This document shows, piece by piece, positions 9,440-18,306 of a stretch of DNA of 18,306 nt. This DNA comes from Cudoniella acicularis (taxonomy: Eukaryota; Ascomycota; Leotiomycetes; Helotiales; Helotiaceae). The notes below the pieces were generated by a model that was not told the DNA's origin, did not search any database, and worked only from the letters and a program-made list of their open reading frames with translations. The number at the start of each line of letters is the position of its first letter. Position 1 is the first letter of the stretch. A program made the position numbers and the translations under genes. Where the stretch lies: assembly GCA_013054445.1 (NCBI GenBank), contig JAAMPI010001170.1:1-18306 (forward strand), given 5' to 3'.

Positions 9440-11197
9440 TCATCCCCATCTTGCACGGCTGGCGTAGTCGTAAGCGGCCTGGCTGCGATTCGTCCATTGT
9501 GCTTCTGGGTCTACATGCCCATCGGAAGGCCGCGGTCGGATCTTAACTCCAGTGAAATTGCATTCGCGCAAATAACTACACTTGAAAGTTCCTGATAATT
9601 CAGTACCTTTATTGCTGTATGTAATGCACTGGACTGCTTTATCGGAGCCAAGCCTAATAAGTCAGGATCTCAGCATTTTTCCCCACAAAGAGTGACAGGT
9701 AACTTGAAAAGAAATGATTTGCATTTGAGGAGACTTCAGACGAGAAAATAAATTCAGAAAGAAAGTTTTGAATCCCTCGTAATAGGGAAAAACCATAACT
9801 TACTGAATTTCCCCTTCGCCAGTCTCTTCACCACGCCACCTATATCTCCATGTCGGCCGCCGAGCTGTGGGCTTGTCTTTCGCGCCCAAGTAAAAGACAT
9901 TTTCTGTATAACTCTCGCTTGCTGTTTCATTGCCGGTAAAAGATGGACACATTTCCATTTTAGCATCCCCATCATCGTCAATATCCTCTCGCTTTCGTTT
10001 GCTGGAAGACTCGCCAGCCTTTGCTACCCGCGAGGCTGGCACGGGCTTCTCGAACCTCATAATCCCCTTAATAACTCGAAAGTCGAAAACCGCGTAAAGT
10101 TGTTGTCGACCATTTTTGTTTTCAAGGTACACGTCTAGTGTCAGGGAAGGGTCCCCGCCGCCCTGGGAAGACCATTCTTCTTCAATTCCTGGGCAGGAAA
10201 TCAGATACCTACCTCGAACATCCCATGAATTCTCAGACTTAATATCACTTTTAGAATCGCTCGCAGTTTGCTTTGACATAAGTGGCTTTTCATCTTCCGA
10301 TGAGTGCCAATTCGAAGCTGTCTTCCGTGCAGTTTGCTTGGTTTTGAATACCGGACGCTCTACAATCGGGTCTGGAGAAAGTTCCCAATTAGAAGCAATC
10401 TTTCTGGCAGTTTGCTTCTTTCTCGGTGGTTGTTCGATTAAGGGATTAACTGTTGCTTTGGATGTAGACTGTGCACCAGCATTAGTCTTGGCTTTCTTCG
10501 GGCCAGGCTCTCCTGCCATCCCAATTTGTTTCGATCGAGCCGACTCGCGTTCGATCTCCCGCATTTGATTCCATACAGCATCCCTCGTCCTTCCGATGAT
10601 AATCCACCTATCCGGATTCGGCTTTTTATTGGCAGTCCAAAGCGCATCAACCGATACGGTTTCCAACCCAGCATCTTCAGCTGCCGTGGCAACGGCAAGG
10701 CGATGGTTGTCTCCAATCTTCAGGATAATGATATCGAGGTTTGTGGGTCGTCCATTGGCTCCTTTGGGGAATGCTTCAGCGAGAAACCGGGAAGGGTTTG
10801 CTTTTGCCTTCTGTTCAACAGACTTCAGAGAAGCCCATGTCCCATCTCGAGCAGCTTTGTTTTTCTTCTTGAATTCTCTGATTAATTCCGTCTCGACTGC
10901 TTTGAGCTCTGGGAGCATCTTCTTTTTGGCCTCTCGGAGACGAAGTTGCAGGTCGTTGATGGCGCCAGTTTGGTTCAGTCCTCGGAAGCTGCATTGTGCT
11001 TTCCACCATCCTAGAGGTTTCTTCTCGATTTCCTTCGGGGTCGCACCGGCTTTGCTAGTTTTGGGACGGAGGAATCTCTCCGCATTAGGATCGTAGAGCC
11101 AGCCGTCTTTTGCGAGACCCTCTTCAGAACAAGTGTATTTCACAGATTTATGGGTATGTTCCAGGGGTGGAGTGACGATCGGATAGAATCCTGACAT
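9440..11197 (-). CDS. SAP-like nuclear protein with histone H3-tail-like repeats, hypothetical
   Basis: Two exons, 11197-9804 and 9653-9440, encode 535 aa. The donor CA-GTAAGT contains an in-frame TAA, so an unspliced reading ends at 465 aa. The 150-nt intron ends TTATTAG, and splicing adds 70 residues ending DYASRARWG. Residues about 64-90 (WWKAQCSFRGL, then INDLQLRLREA) resemble a SAP-type DNA-binding helix pair. Residues about 151-215 form a well-ordered segment of unknown function. Residues 259-320 are low-complexity with three degenerate repeats: KQTARK at 261-266, TKQTARK at 286-292 and SKQTAS at 308-313. A basic KRKRE near 400-404 suggests nuclear location. Residues about 325-385 and 430-510 look like a beta-rich C-terminal domain. 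It diverges from TOM22. Nuclear or chromatin function is inferred; the gene itself is well supported by length and clean splicing. Confidence 0.85.
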
Positions 11198-11825
11198 GGC
11201 GAAAATCTTCGGTACCGTCAGTTGCGTTGTAGGCCGCTGATTATTTCACAGTCCAAGAAATTGATTTGTCCCAAGGCTTAAGCAGTCCTCTTGTCCTAGA
11301 AAAGTCGTTAGCTCTGTGAGATAATATAATCGACTGATTTCTGACCATTGAATAAGTACCTCACAGCTCCACAAAAATGATAGAACAAGAGAGAGGGTTT
11401 TGGCAAGAGGCGGTGCCGGTAGTGCGCTGCAGTTTTGAGCCAGAGAAGATGATTTTCCAGCACGTACAATTGAAGACGACCGGGAACGTGCCAAAGACGC
11501 GTCGATCCCAAGAAGGTCTTTCAATGTACCTCTCTGACTTTTCAATCCTTATCGGATGTTATCTTGGTGAAGTTGGGAAAACCACAATCGGGAGGACGCG
11601 GATCCTGAAACCAAATGTCGCGGTCTCAGGTGACATCACAAATTGATTCACGTGATGGTTCAAGGATCATTTTCTTAGCGCAGCCGAGCCCAAAAAAGTT
11701 GACAAGTTCGAAGCTGGATCGCAAAGGAGAACCTGCTCCTCATCCCAGCTTCTAGTTCAACGCATCTTTAATTTCACTCTCCGCGCAACCCCTTTCCTCA
11801 ATCTGCATCCACAAAAACTGTCAAG
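11198..11825. promoter_or_regulatory. Divergent intergenic region with CACGTGA site
   Basis: This 628-bp stretch separates the minus-strand SAP-like gene from TOM22 and must hold both promoters. CACGTG at 11649-11654, followed by A, is a fungal bHLH-type E-box about 170 bp upstream of TOM22. A CT-rich run precedes the TOM22 start. On the minus strand all three frames are open over about 11370-11510 with a plausible intron after it (about 11362-11297), but no frame has an ATG start, so I do not call a gene. Confidence 0.5.
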
Positions 11826-12401
11826 ATGGTCGAATTAGTCGAAGTCGAGGACGAGTCCTTTGAGACAAAGCAGATCGGCCGCAGGAGAACGAGGACGATT
11901 ACTACACTGATACTGGTATGTAACGTCGTGGAAGTGCTCGCAATGTTACTGATTCTTGCTACAGACTCTGAAATCTCTACTGATGATGAGGACAACATAC
12001 CCGAGGATGAGACTCTGGTAGACCGACTACGCGCGCTCCGCGATATAATTCCCCCTACAACGCGATCATACATCTCCAACAAGGTCGACACAACTACAAG
12101 CTGGGTCAAATCTGGTCTACTCTTCAGCGGCAAGACTCTTTGGATTGTCAGCACGAGTGCGCTCTTACTGGGTGTGCCATGGGCATTGGCTTTTGCAGAG
12201 GAGCAAGGTGTTTTGGAGATGGAGACTGAAATGAAGATGAGAGAGCAAGGCTCACAACAGGTTCGTCTACCGCCATCTACAATTCCGAGGTATTCCAGGT
12301 TGGCAGCTTGCTGATTATGATTCTAGATTCTGGGCACTGATACGTCCACTGCCGGACAACTGAACGCCCAGCTAAATGCGCAAGTCAAGCCAGCTTTGTA
12401 A
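11826..12401 (+). CDS. TOM22: Mitochondrial import receptor subunit Tom22, with apparent 1-nt deletion
   Basis: Tom22 is the central receptor of the TOM complex in the mitochondrial outer membrane. It binds presequences through its acidic cytosolic domain and organises the pore. Exons are 11826-11915, 11965-12260 and 12327-12401, with introns of 49 and 66 nt. The protein begins MVELVEVEDE, close to the yeast MVELTE start. It has an acidic region (DDYYTDTDSEIS spanning intron 1, then STDDEDNIPEDETLVDRL). A single membrane span lies at about 86-108 (SGKTLWIVSTSALLLGVPWA) with the family's mid-membrane proline. A Gln/Asn/Ala-rich tail ends VKPAL. The frame of the first 13 codons does not match that of the acidic part. 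The exons sum to 461 nt, and one more base near GAGAC at 11862-11866 would give 153 aa, the usual Tom22 size. Most likely a sequencing deletion; identification is firm. Confidence 0.92.
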
Positions 12402-12850
12402 TGAATGAATGATTGCCGTGGTTTACGAATGTGAGGATAGGGAAGGAGAAATGGGAGAATAATCGCATTGTATATCAGTCTGTGTTTGGGAAGGTGCATA
12501 AAGGAGGGGCATTGGGGGAACAAGCCTGTGTTGTAATTATAGTTGTATCTCACCTCAGGACAAAAGATTCCACGAGCACCTACCATTCTTTTAGCTGAGC
12601 TTCTCGTGAACTGCGTTTTCATTCTCGACCCCCTGCATTCCACGTCTAAAAGCAGGCTTGGCTGTCTCACCATGAGCGGTTCCGAGCGAGCCAGCCATGC
12701 GAGGCTACCAAACGATTGGTGCCGCATTACATTTCTTACATTTGTTGCTGTAGGACCTCGAGAAAAAACTTCAACTATCGCCAACTCTTTTCCCCTTTTC
12801 GAAAAAGGCTCTTAAACGTGAGATGCGTCTTAGACACCCAAAACACATTC
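12402..12850. other. Intergenic: TOM22 3' region and promoter of the channel gene
   Basis: No gene is seen. The stretch holds the end of the TOM22 transcript and the promoter and leader of the bestrophin-like gene. Open frames on both strands here are short and lack recognisable features. The frame of the downstream gene is open leftward to about 12716, but no better ATG than 12851 occurs in it. Confidence 0.5.
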
Positions 12851-14588
12851 ATGATGTCAACTTTATTCAGACGACGCGTCTCGATACTACCCATCGGAAG
12901 ATTTGGCTCAAATGACACGGATAGGAGGCGGACTCGAAACAACACATACCCCCTTGCTAACAGCTCACGGAAGAAGGATAGAAGGTAAATAACACCCATA
13001 GAGTCGCTACCAAGCAACATTATCTTTCAGCTACTGACAACGTTCACAGGTGGCCTCTTGTGCTGAGGTTCTGGAAAGGTTCCATTCATGGGAGTACGTT
13101 TCCGTTCTCGAAGTCGTACAATGTCCACTAACTTATACCAGCAATCATTCTTCCGGTGTTTGTCCATGCCTGTTTGGCCGCTTTCATTGTATATATCAAC
13201 CAGCACATCAACAGCGATTTCAATCTGCCAAGCAGCATCGTGAGCCTCATCGTCGTGACTTCTTCATCACGTGACACTGACCAAAAATAGATTCCTTCTC
13301 TGTCGATAGTTGTGGGTTTGATGCTGGTTTTCCGGAATCAAACTGCATATTCCAGATTCTGGGGTGGTAGATGCCATCTAAATACTGTTACAACAGCGAT
13401 ACGATGCCTATCCAGGCAAATTCTCGTCCTAGTTCCGGCTCCTCCGGCCTCGGGACTTCACACCGTGGTGTCAAGTGACAGCATGCTCCCTCATAACACC
13501 AGATCTATACCGGATTTGCTTGATGAAGATAGTAGTCCTCCAAATGAAGAAGAGAATGAATTGTCCAAAGCCGATGAGAGAAGGACCATTGAGGTCGTCA
13601 AGATTTTGATTGCGATGCTTTACACTATCAAAAATCATTTAAGAGCGGAATGGGGAGTCGCTCTCAGTCCTGGAACCAGTCTCACGGAAGACGGACAGGA
13701 AGCTACGACAGAAGAATATAAAGACCTGCTGCCAAACGGATTAAGGGGATACGAGCATAGAGGTTTGGGTCTTACACTTGAGCTGGCAACATTTATCGAG
13801 AAATTTATTAGCGATGGTGTCAAGAAGTAAGTTACCGACGCGTGGCTTGAAGCATTTTAAAATTGACAATTAATTCAGGAGATGGTTCCATAACGCATCA
13901 ACAGCATCCATGCTTGCTCAACTCGATAATCTGACCCAGGCATATGGAAGCATGGAAGTCATCCGGCTTGTGCCGATTCCTGTGGCACATCTGTATGTGT
14001 TCCGAACTTATGTGTTGGATAAATGCTAACTTCTCATACAGAATTCATCACAAACAAACGCTTGCATTATTTTGCGGCATCCTACCGTTCGCGATGTGCT
14101 CAGAAATGGATTGGTGGGCAGTGCCACTTGTGGCATTCGTTGCATTCACACTGTAGGACCTCCCACGATTCTCGATGGAATATCACTGACACATATTCAG
14201 ATATGGTATAGAGGGGATTGCCGCGACATATGAGGACCCTTTTGGTGTCGCCAAAATTGATATAAATATGGATGACATCGTTGAGGATGCTCGACGTGAA
14301 GTCGAAGTCCTTCTCACGGCATGGCAAACTCAAGGGCCAAGCAACGGAGGCCTTTTCAGGCCTCGAGTTGGTGATCTACCAAAATCTGACAACAGCAGTT
14401 TATATTATAGTGATCTAATGGAGCAAAACGAACCGAGCCAAGGACGAAATCAAGTTCGCTTTGTTGTGAGTGATCTGAGTGAGAGTAGATTTAGGGATGA
14501 TGAGAGCGAGAGGTTGCGGGCCATGAGAATGGCAAGTGTTGTTAGCCCAGGAGCAGCAACGGAGGGAAGTGAATATTTCAGTGCATAG
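12851..14588 (+). CDS. Bestrophin-like (UPF0187 family) chloride channel
   Basis: Seven exons (12851-12984, 13050-13093, 13142-13239, 13291-13826, 13879-13992, 14042-14152, 14201-14588) join without frame breaks into 474 aa. The six introns are 48-65 nt with good splice sites. The product matches the fungal bestrophin/UPF0187 family, which are membrane anion channels of four-helix subunits. Visible landmarks are RFWKGSIHGTIILPVF (about residues 50-66) leading into the first helix. The family segment GLMLVFRNQTAYSRFWGGR (about 101-119) follows. A variable acidic insert (about 155-190, EEENELSKADERR) comes next. Then come AYGSMEVIRLVPIPVAHLIH, two hydrophobic helices (about 312-345) and YEDPFG (near 356-361), matching the family's conserved PFG. 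The last 110 residues are a polar tail. The start could be either of two adjacent ATGs (12851 or 12854). Intron 3 contains the palindrome TCACGTGA. Confidence 0.92.
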
Positions 14589-14992
14589 GATTAGATTGTA
14601 TAAGAAGGTTATAGACTTAGAATTCGAAATTTTCGGGAAAATATATACTTTGTATCTCTGTTGCATCTGTGTAAAGTGGTGGGATGATCATGTGCTGTCG
14701 CGTCTCGCGATCCAAACCCCGTCGTTACAGTTGGCACGCGTTGCAAAATTCACCTCGAGCATTTGATTGAAGGCCACAATTCACCGCAACCTAGAAACCC
14801 ACAATGTGATAGTTGAAAAGGTGCGCTCACTTGCTAATAAACTCCTAGCCACTTCGCTCTTTCTTTCAACGCGACTTGAGCTCTTTCAACTGCCCCTCCT
14901 CGCCTTCTCTCGAACGCGCGACACAACGCGCCTTTTCGCATTCTATTTACATCTGCCACCTCCCTTGATTACAAAAATATCACATCGCGATA
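14589..14992. promoter_or_regulatory. Intergenic region with CT-rich promoter of the DUF4211 gene
   Basis: This 404-bp gap holds the 3' end of the channel gene and the promoter of the next. A pyrimidine-rich run (about 14850-14920, for example CTCTTTCTTTC), typical of fungal core promoters, precedes the start at 14993. No TATA box is obvious. Confidence 0.5.
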
Positions 14993-17405
14993 ATGCCGTC
15001 GAATCTGCAAAGGAAAGCAAATCGAAAGAGGCAGACGCGCCTCACCTTTGATTCACTCGATCAGGCTGGTAGCTCCTCCCCTGCATCGAACCTCAACCCC
15101 GCCAAAGTCAGATATACTTTTCGAGGAGACAACAACCGGACACCAGCCTCCACCACTCCTACCTATGTTATCGATGATGACAGCGATGACCCCCTATCTT
15201 TGAGCAGGCACGATGCCTTTGCGATTAGCAGCCCGCCGAAGTTGAAGAAGAATGCGAAGTTACCCTTCAAGCCCCTCCCAACTCCATCGAAGTCCTCACA
15301 GATTGGCATAGATCATGATTCTCCGATTAGTAAGCTATTAAATTTTATTTGTCGGGGCATCTGCCGTCCCGTTGACCCCTTCCTTCTGATGATTTTTGCT
15401 TACAAGCATTCTCAGTTAGTTTGGAGAGTGACAACGAAGACGAAGACATTCACGCGCACCAAACCTCCAGGCAGACGAAAAATACATACAACGCCCCTCC
15501 AACTCGATCAGGCGCAAAGCGTCCCAGACATGGGTTGGATGGGGCAGGAGATTCTCCACAAGGCACACCCAAGAAGAGATACTTTGGCCCAACACGGATG
15601 AACAAACACAAGAATAAATCCAGTGCTACGAAACCAAGTCCGACGAGCTCCCGTCCTGCGAATTCCACCCGCGAGAAATCGATTACTGTCTCTGATGATG
15701 GCTCTGCGGATATACCTTTTGGTCGCCCGCGTGTTCCGCAAAAGGGTCAGGGAATGTTCGGCATCAACAGCTCCAGCAGCAAAACAATGGCCAACTACTT
15801 TTCTGATGACTCTGAGAGCTCGGAGGTTGTGGAAAAGGATGTACGAAGATCATCGTCAAAGTCTACATCTCTAAATGAAGATGACGATTCTGACCCGCCG
15901 TTGGCTAGCAAAAGATCAGCTCGAAGGTCGCAGGGTACTGGTTCACGGCTAAAGCTAGCCATCAATATCGAAGATGATGATGATGATATTGTTGAGTCCC
16001 CATTACGCCGACGTAGACCTGTTATCGAGTCTGACGAAGATGGCAATGCTATTTCTCCAGCCAAACGACATCGACAGCCTACGGAAGAAGATGACGATGA
16101 AGAGGATATCATATCTCCATCCAAGAAACAACGAAGACCTTTAGAGGATGAAGATAGTGACCTACCATCAACTCCAAATAACGTTAGATCCAGAAGCAGA
16201 AGAAGTACATCAACTAGAACGGCAGGAACACCCGAGACGCCAGGTCGCTATACCCGGCAACAGAAGGGCAACAAAAAGCACAGAAGTGAGCGGGAAAAGA
16301 AGATGGAGATTCTAAGACGGAAACGCTTAGGCGAAAAGGATCCTGAACTTACGCCATCTGATTCCGAATCTCGGAAGAAGCCGACGAGAATCTTGCAGAA
16401 GCTCTTTCTGAATTCGATGACGAAGAAGAAAGTGATGCAGAAAAACCAAAACCTCGACGTCGACCACAAAAAGGTGGTGATGATGAAGATGATTTTATTG
16501 TCGAGGATGATGAAGAGACTCTTGGAGTTCCAGGTGCGGATATACCATTGGAATTCACAAGTGCGTACCAGAAACCAGAGAAAGCATTTTTCAAGGATAT
16601 CGTAGAATGGATGGTTCAGAAAAAGCTCAATCCGGCCTTTGCAAAGGATGACCAGATTTACCAGAGAGCATTTCAAAAGCTTAGTCAAAAACCAGAAACA
16701 TTAAAAGCCAGCAAGTATGGATCGTCACAGTGGACGGCGGATTTTATGAGTGCTTTGGATGCTCGACCAGAGTTCATTGTGAGGGATTTGCGACCAGGCG
16801 AAGGGTTTGATATGAGAGGGGAAATTCGATGCGAAGCATGCAATCGGAGTAAACATACCCCAACTTTTGCAATACAATTTCACGGGAAGCCGTACAATAA
16901 GAATTCACTCGAAGAAGTTGAGCAGGGGGGTTATGATGAGGATAGTGAGGACGATGATGAAGGGGGCAGCGATTCTAACGGGTCCGATTCTGAAAAAGGG
17001 ACAAGAGACAGCAAGGGTCGTCTTCTCCCCCCAGAGACCAAGGAGTGGTTCGCAGGCAGGTGAGTATCCGATCCCCCAATCTCGCCCATCCCCCGCATAA
17101 CTAACAAACAATCCTCTAGATTCTGCAAAGACAAAGCACAAAAGGCACATCTTCTAAGCCACTGGAAACACGATCTCAACGAATGGGTTCTTGGCAACCT
17201 GGATAAGGAAGGCGAAAACACGGCGGAGAACCTGGTAGCGAGGGAGAAGATGAAGCCATTCCAGAGGAGGGATTACGCGAATAAGGTTGTGGATCGGTGG
17301 GAGAAGAATAATATGCTGAAGGAGTTGTATCGGGATTATAAGAATCAAGTGGGAACGTTGGAGGAGGCGAGGCTGGATAATGGGAGTTGGGGGAGGAGGG
17401 GTTGA
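14993..17405 (+). CDS. DUF4211-domain nuclear protein, with apparent 1-nt deletion
   Basis: Exons are 14993-15329, 15416-17059 and 17120-17405, with introns of 86 and 60 nt and strong GTAAGC and GTGAGT donors. The N-terminal half is disordered, with acidic clusters alternating with basic patches (for example EDDDDDIVESPLRRRRP, KRHRQPTEEDDDEED, SPSKKQRRP), typical of a nuclear protein. From about residue 468 (DDFIVEDDEE) the fungal DUF4211 domain begins, with AFFKDIVEWMVQKKLNPAF, SSQWTADFMSAL and a CxxC (CEAC, about 585-588). A Cys/His segment, FCKDKAQKAHLLSHWKHDL, follows the last intron. These could bind a metal ion, which is inference. The frame changes between about 16360 and 16382 with no intron available. 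Total exon length is 2267 nt, so one extra base would give 755 aa. A deletion error is likelier than a broken gene. Molecular function of DUF4211 proteins is unknown to me. Confidence 0.88.
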
Positions 17406-18306
17406 TGTGTGGCTGTTAGGTGGGTGGAAGGCAGGTAAAATGCGCAGGGGGATTTCGTGGGAATTACGAATAGATGAACGGTGATGGTGAGGCGGCGGTG
17501 TCTGTATGTGGGATGATGTACGTGTTTATTTGGTGCCACATTTGGAAGCACCACGAAAATTAGCCCTCGCTCCAGGGTTTTGGCAAAAGTTGGGTGTTAT
17601 GTCGAGTTAGGTTGTCAGAGTCAAGATCTGACTCACTTGCTTACTCGATCAATACCTGCCTCCTCTCATCTTGCAAGGACGCATACATTATCGCATACAA
17701 ATTAGCAGGCAGTAGCATTGCAATTGATAGATACCCGTTGCTGAAAATTCGATCATCGTACAAGAACTAGTAGTGCTGTCATTTAATGCTAGAAAGTGAA
17801 GGTTTAAGAATGATACCACGGAACACGCTCTAAGACATAGGGAGTGGGATACTGAGGGTTGGAGGTACGGATTAGGGGGTTGGTTTTATCTGAATTTTGA
17901 GTGAGGGTGCTGTTGAGAATTGAGAATTGAGAATTGAGAATTGAGAATTGAGAATTGAGATCGTTTTTTAGCGAGTTACGTTTTGTTTAGTTAGGCTAGA
18001 ACTTTTGTTGTTAGTAAAAAATTTGCTTTCTTTTAACTGTATTTATGTTTGTTTAATTGCTTGTTCATTCGTTCGTTCCTACGGTTAGTAAAAGTGTCTT
18101 TCCGTCGACAGCAGCGGTTTACGAAATGTTTAATAATCACATATACATGCTATAAGAGCGCAAGTCATGTGAAATACTTGCAGTGACTTACTTGCTCGTA
18201 AGTTCTGCGCATGAGTTCTTCCTGGACTGAAGTGCATGTTCTGCTCCATCCTTCTTGATCGGAAAAGGGGATTTTTGTGAGGAGAGGGAGGTATTTATAT
18301 TTCTTG
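17406..18306. other. Right-end intergenic region, no gene seen
   Basis: No gene is supported. The stretch holds the 3' region of the DUF4211 gene, a 7-bp microsatellite (listed separately) and a small hairpin, GTCAGA-N7-TCTGAC, near 17614-17632. Near 18185-18250 the minus strand has a short open piece ending at a GTAAGT donor, possibly an exon of a gene that begins outside the window or chance. Confidence 0.4.
17913..17960. repeat. 7-bp microsatellite TTGAGAA
   Basis: The heptamer TTGAGAA is repeated almost seven times without interruption (17913-17960), in AT-rich intergenic DNA downstream of the DUF4211 gene. It does not resemble the fungal telomere repeat TTAGGG. Confidence 0.95.

Noticed and set aside
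11297..11545. Possible small minus-strand gene with an intron ending TTTTCTAG
   Set aside because: All three frames are open and each needs a non-ATG start, so no frame can be chosen; the region is also the divergent promoter.
15795..16124. Antisense poly-serine frame
   Set aside because: It is the mirror image of the Asp/Glu codon runs (GAT/GAC/GAA) in the DUF4211 gene.
17913..17960. TTGAGAA repeats as a telomere
   Set aside because: Sequence differs from TTAGGG, the tract is under 50 bp and is internal.
18150..18260. Minus-strand exon ending at a GTAAGT donor
   Set aside because: Only about 20 codons, frame undecided, and no partner exon in the window.

Overview
The window looks like nuclear DNA from a filamentous ascomycete (Pezizomycotina). 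Genes carry short introns of about 48-86 nt with GTAAGT/GTATGT-type donors, and promoters are CT-rich. The protein types (a fungal TOM22, a fungal bestrophin-like channel, a DUF4211 nuclear protein and a decayed F-box/LRR-like protein) fit this group. A leotiomycete-like fungus is a guess only.

The left half (1 to about 9400) is gene-poor and repeat-rich. It opens with GC-rich and pyrimidine-rich tandem repeats, then degenerate direct duplications whose copies differ largely by transitions, as expected of repeat-induced point mutation (RIP). At 2104-4552 lies a recognisable but broken F-box/LRR-like gene with two in-frame stops and several frame changes. It is followed by a 58-bp triplicate (4903-5067), a long stretch with no convincing gene, and a seven-unit degenerate tandem array with a period of about 73 bp (7471-7915). 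A small spliced gene with a GC-AG intron is possible at 8438-8770.

The right half (about 9440-17405) is ordinary, gene-dense chromosome. A minus-strand gene encodes a 535-aa SAP-like, probably nuclear protein and diverges from TOM22, the mitochondrial outer-membrane import receptor. TOM22 is followed by a seven-exon bestrophin/UPF0187 anion-channel homologue and a DUF4211 protein, all on the plus strand. There is no sign that these genes form one pathway; they look like a normal mixed fungal neighbourhood.

Main observations: (1) the SAP-like protein contains KQTARK twice, once as TKQTARK, which equals histone H3 residues 3-9, plus a third degenerate copy, so it is a candidate H3-tail mimic. 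(2) TOM22 and the DUF4211 gene each need one extra nucleotide to read through, which suggests base-calling deletions in this assembly rather than two dead housekeeping genes. (3) The 73-bp array and the RIP-like tandem copies are unexplained structures. I found no CRISPR array, rRNA, convincing tRNA or intact transposon.
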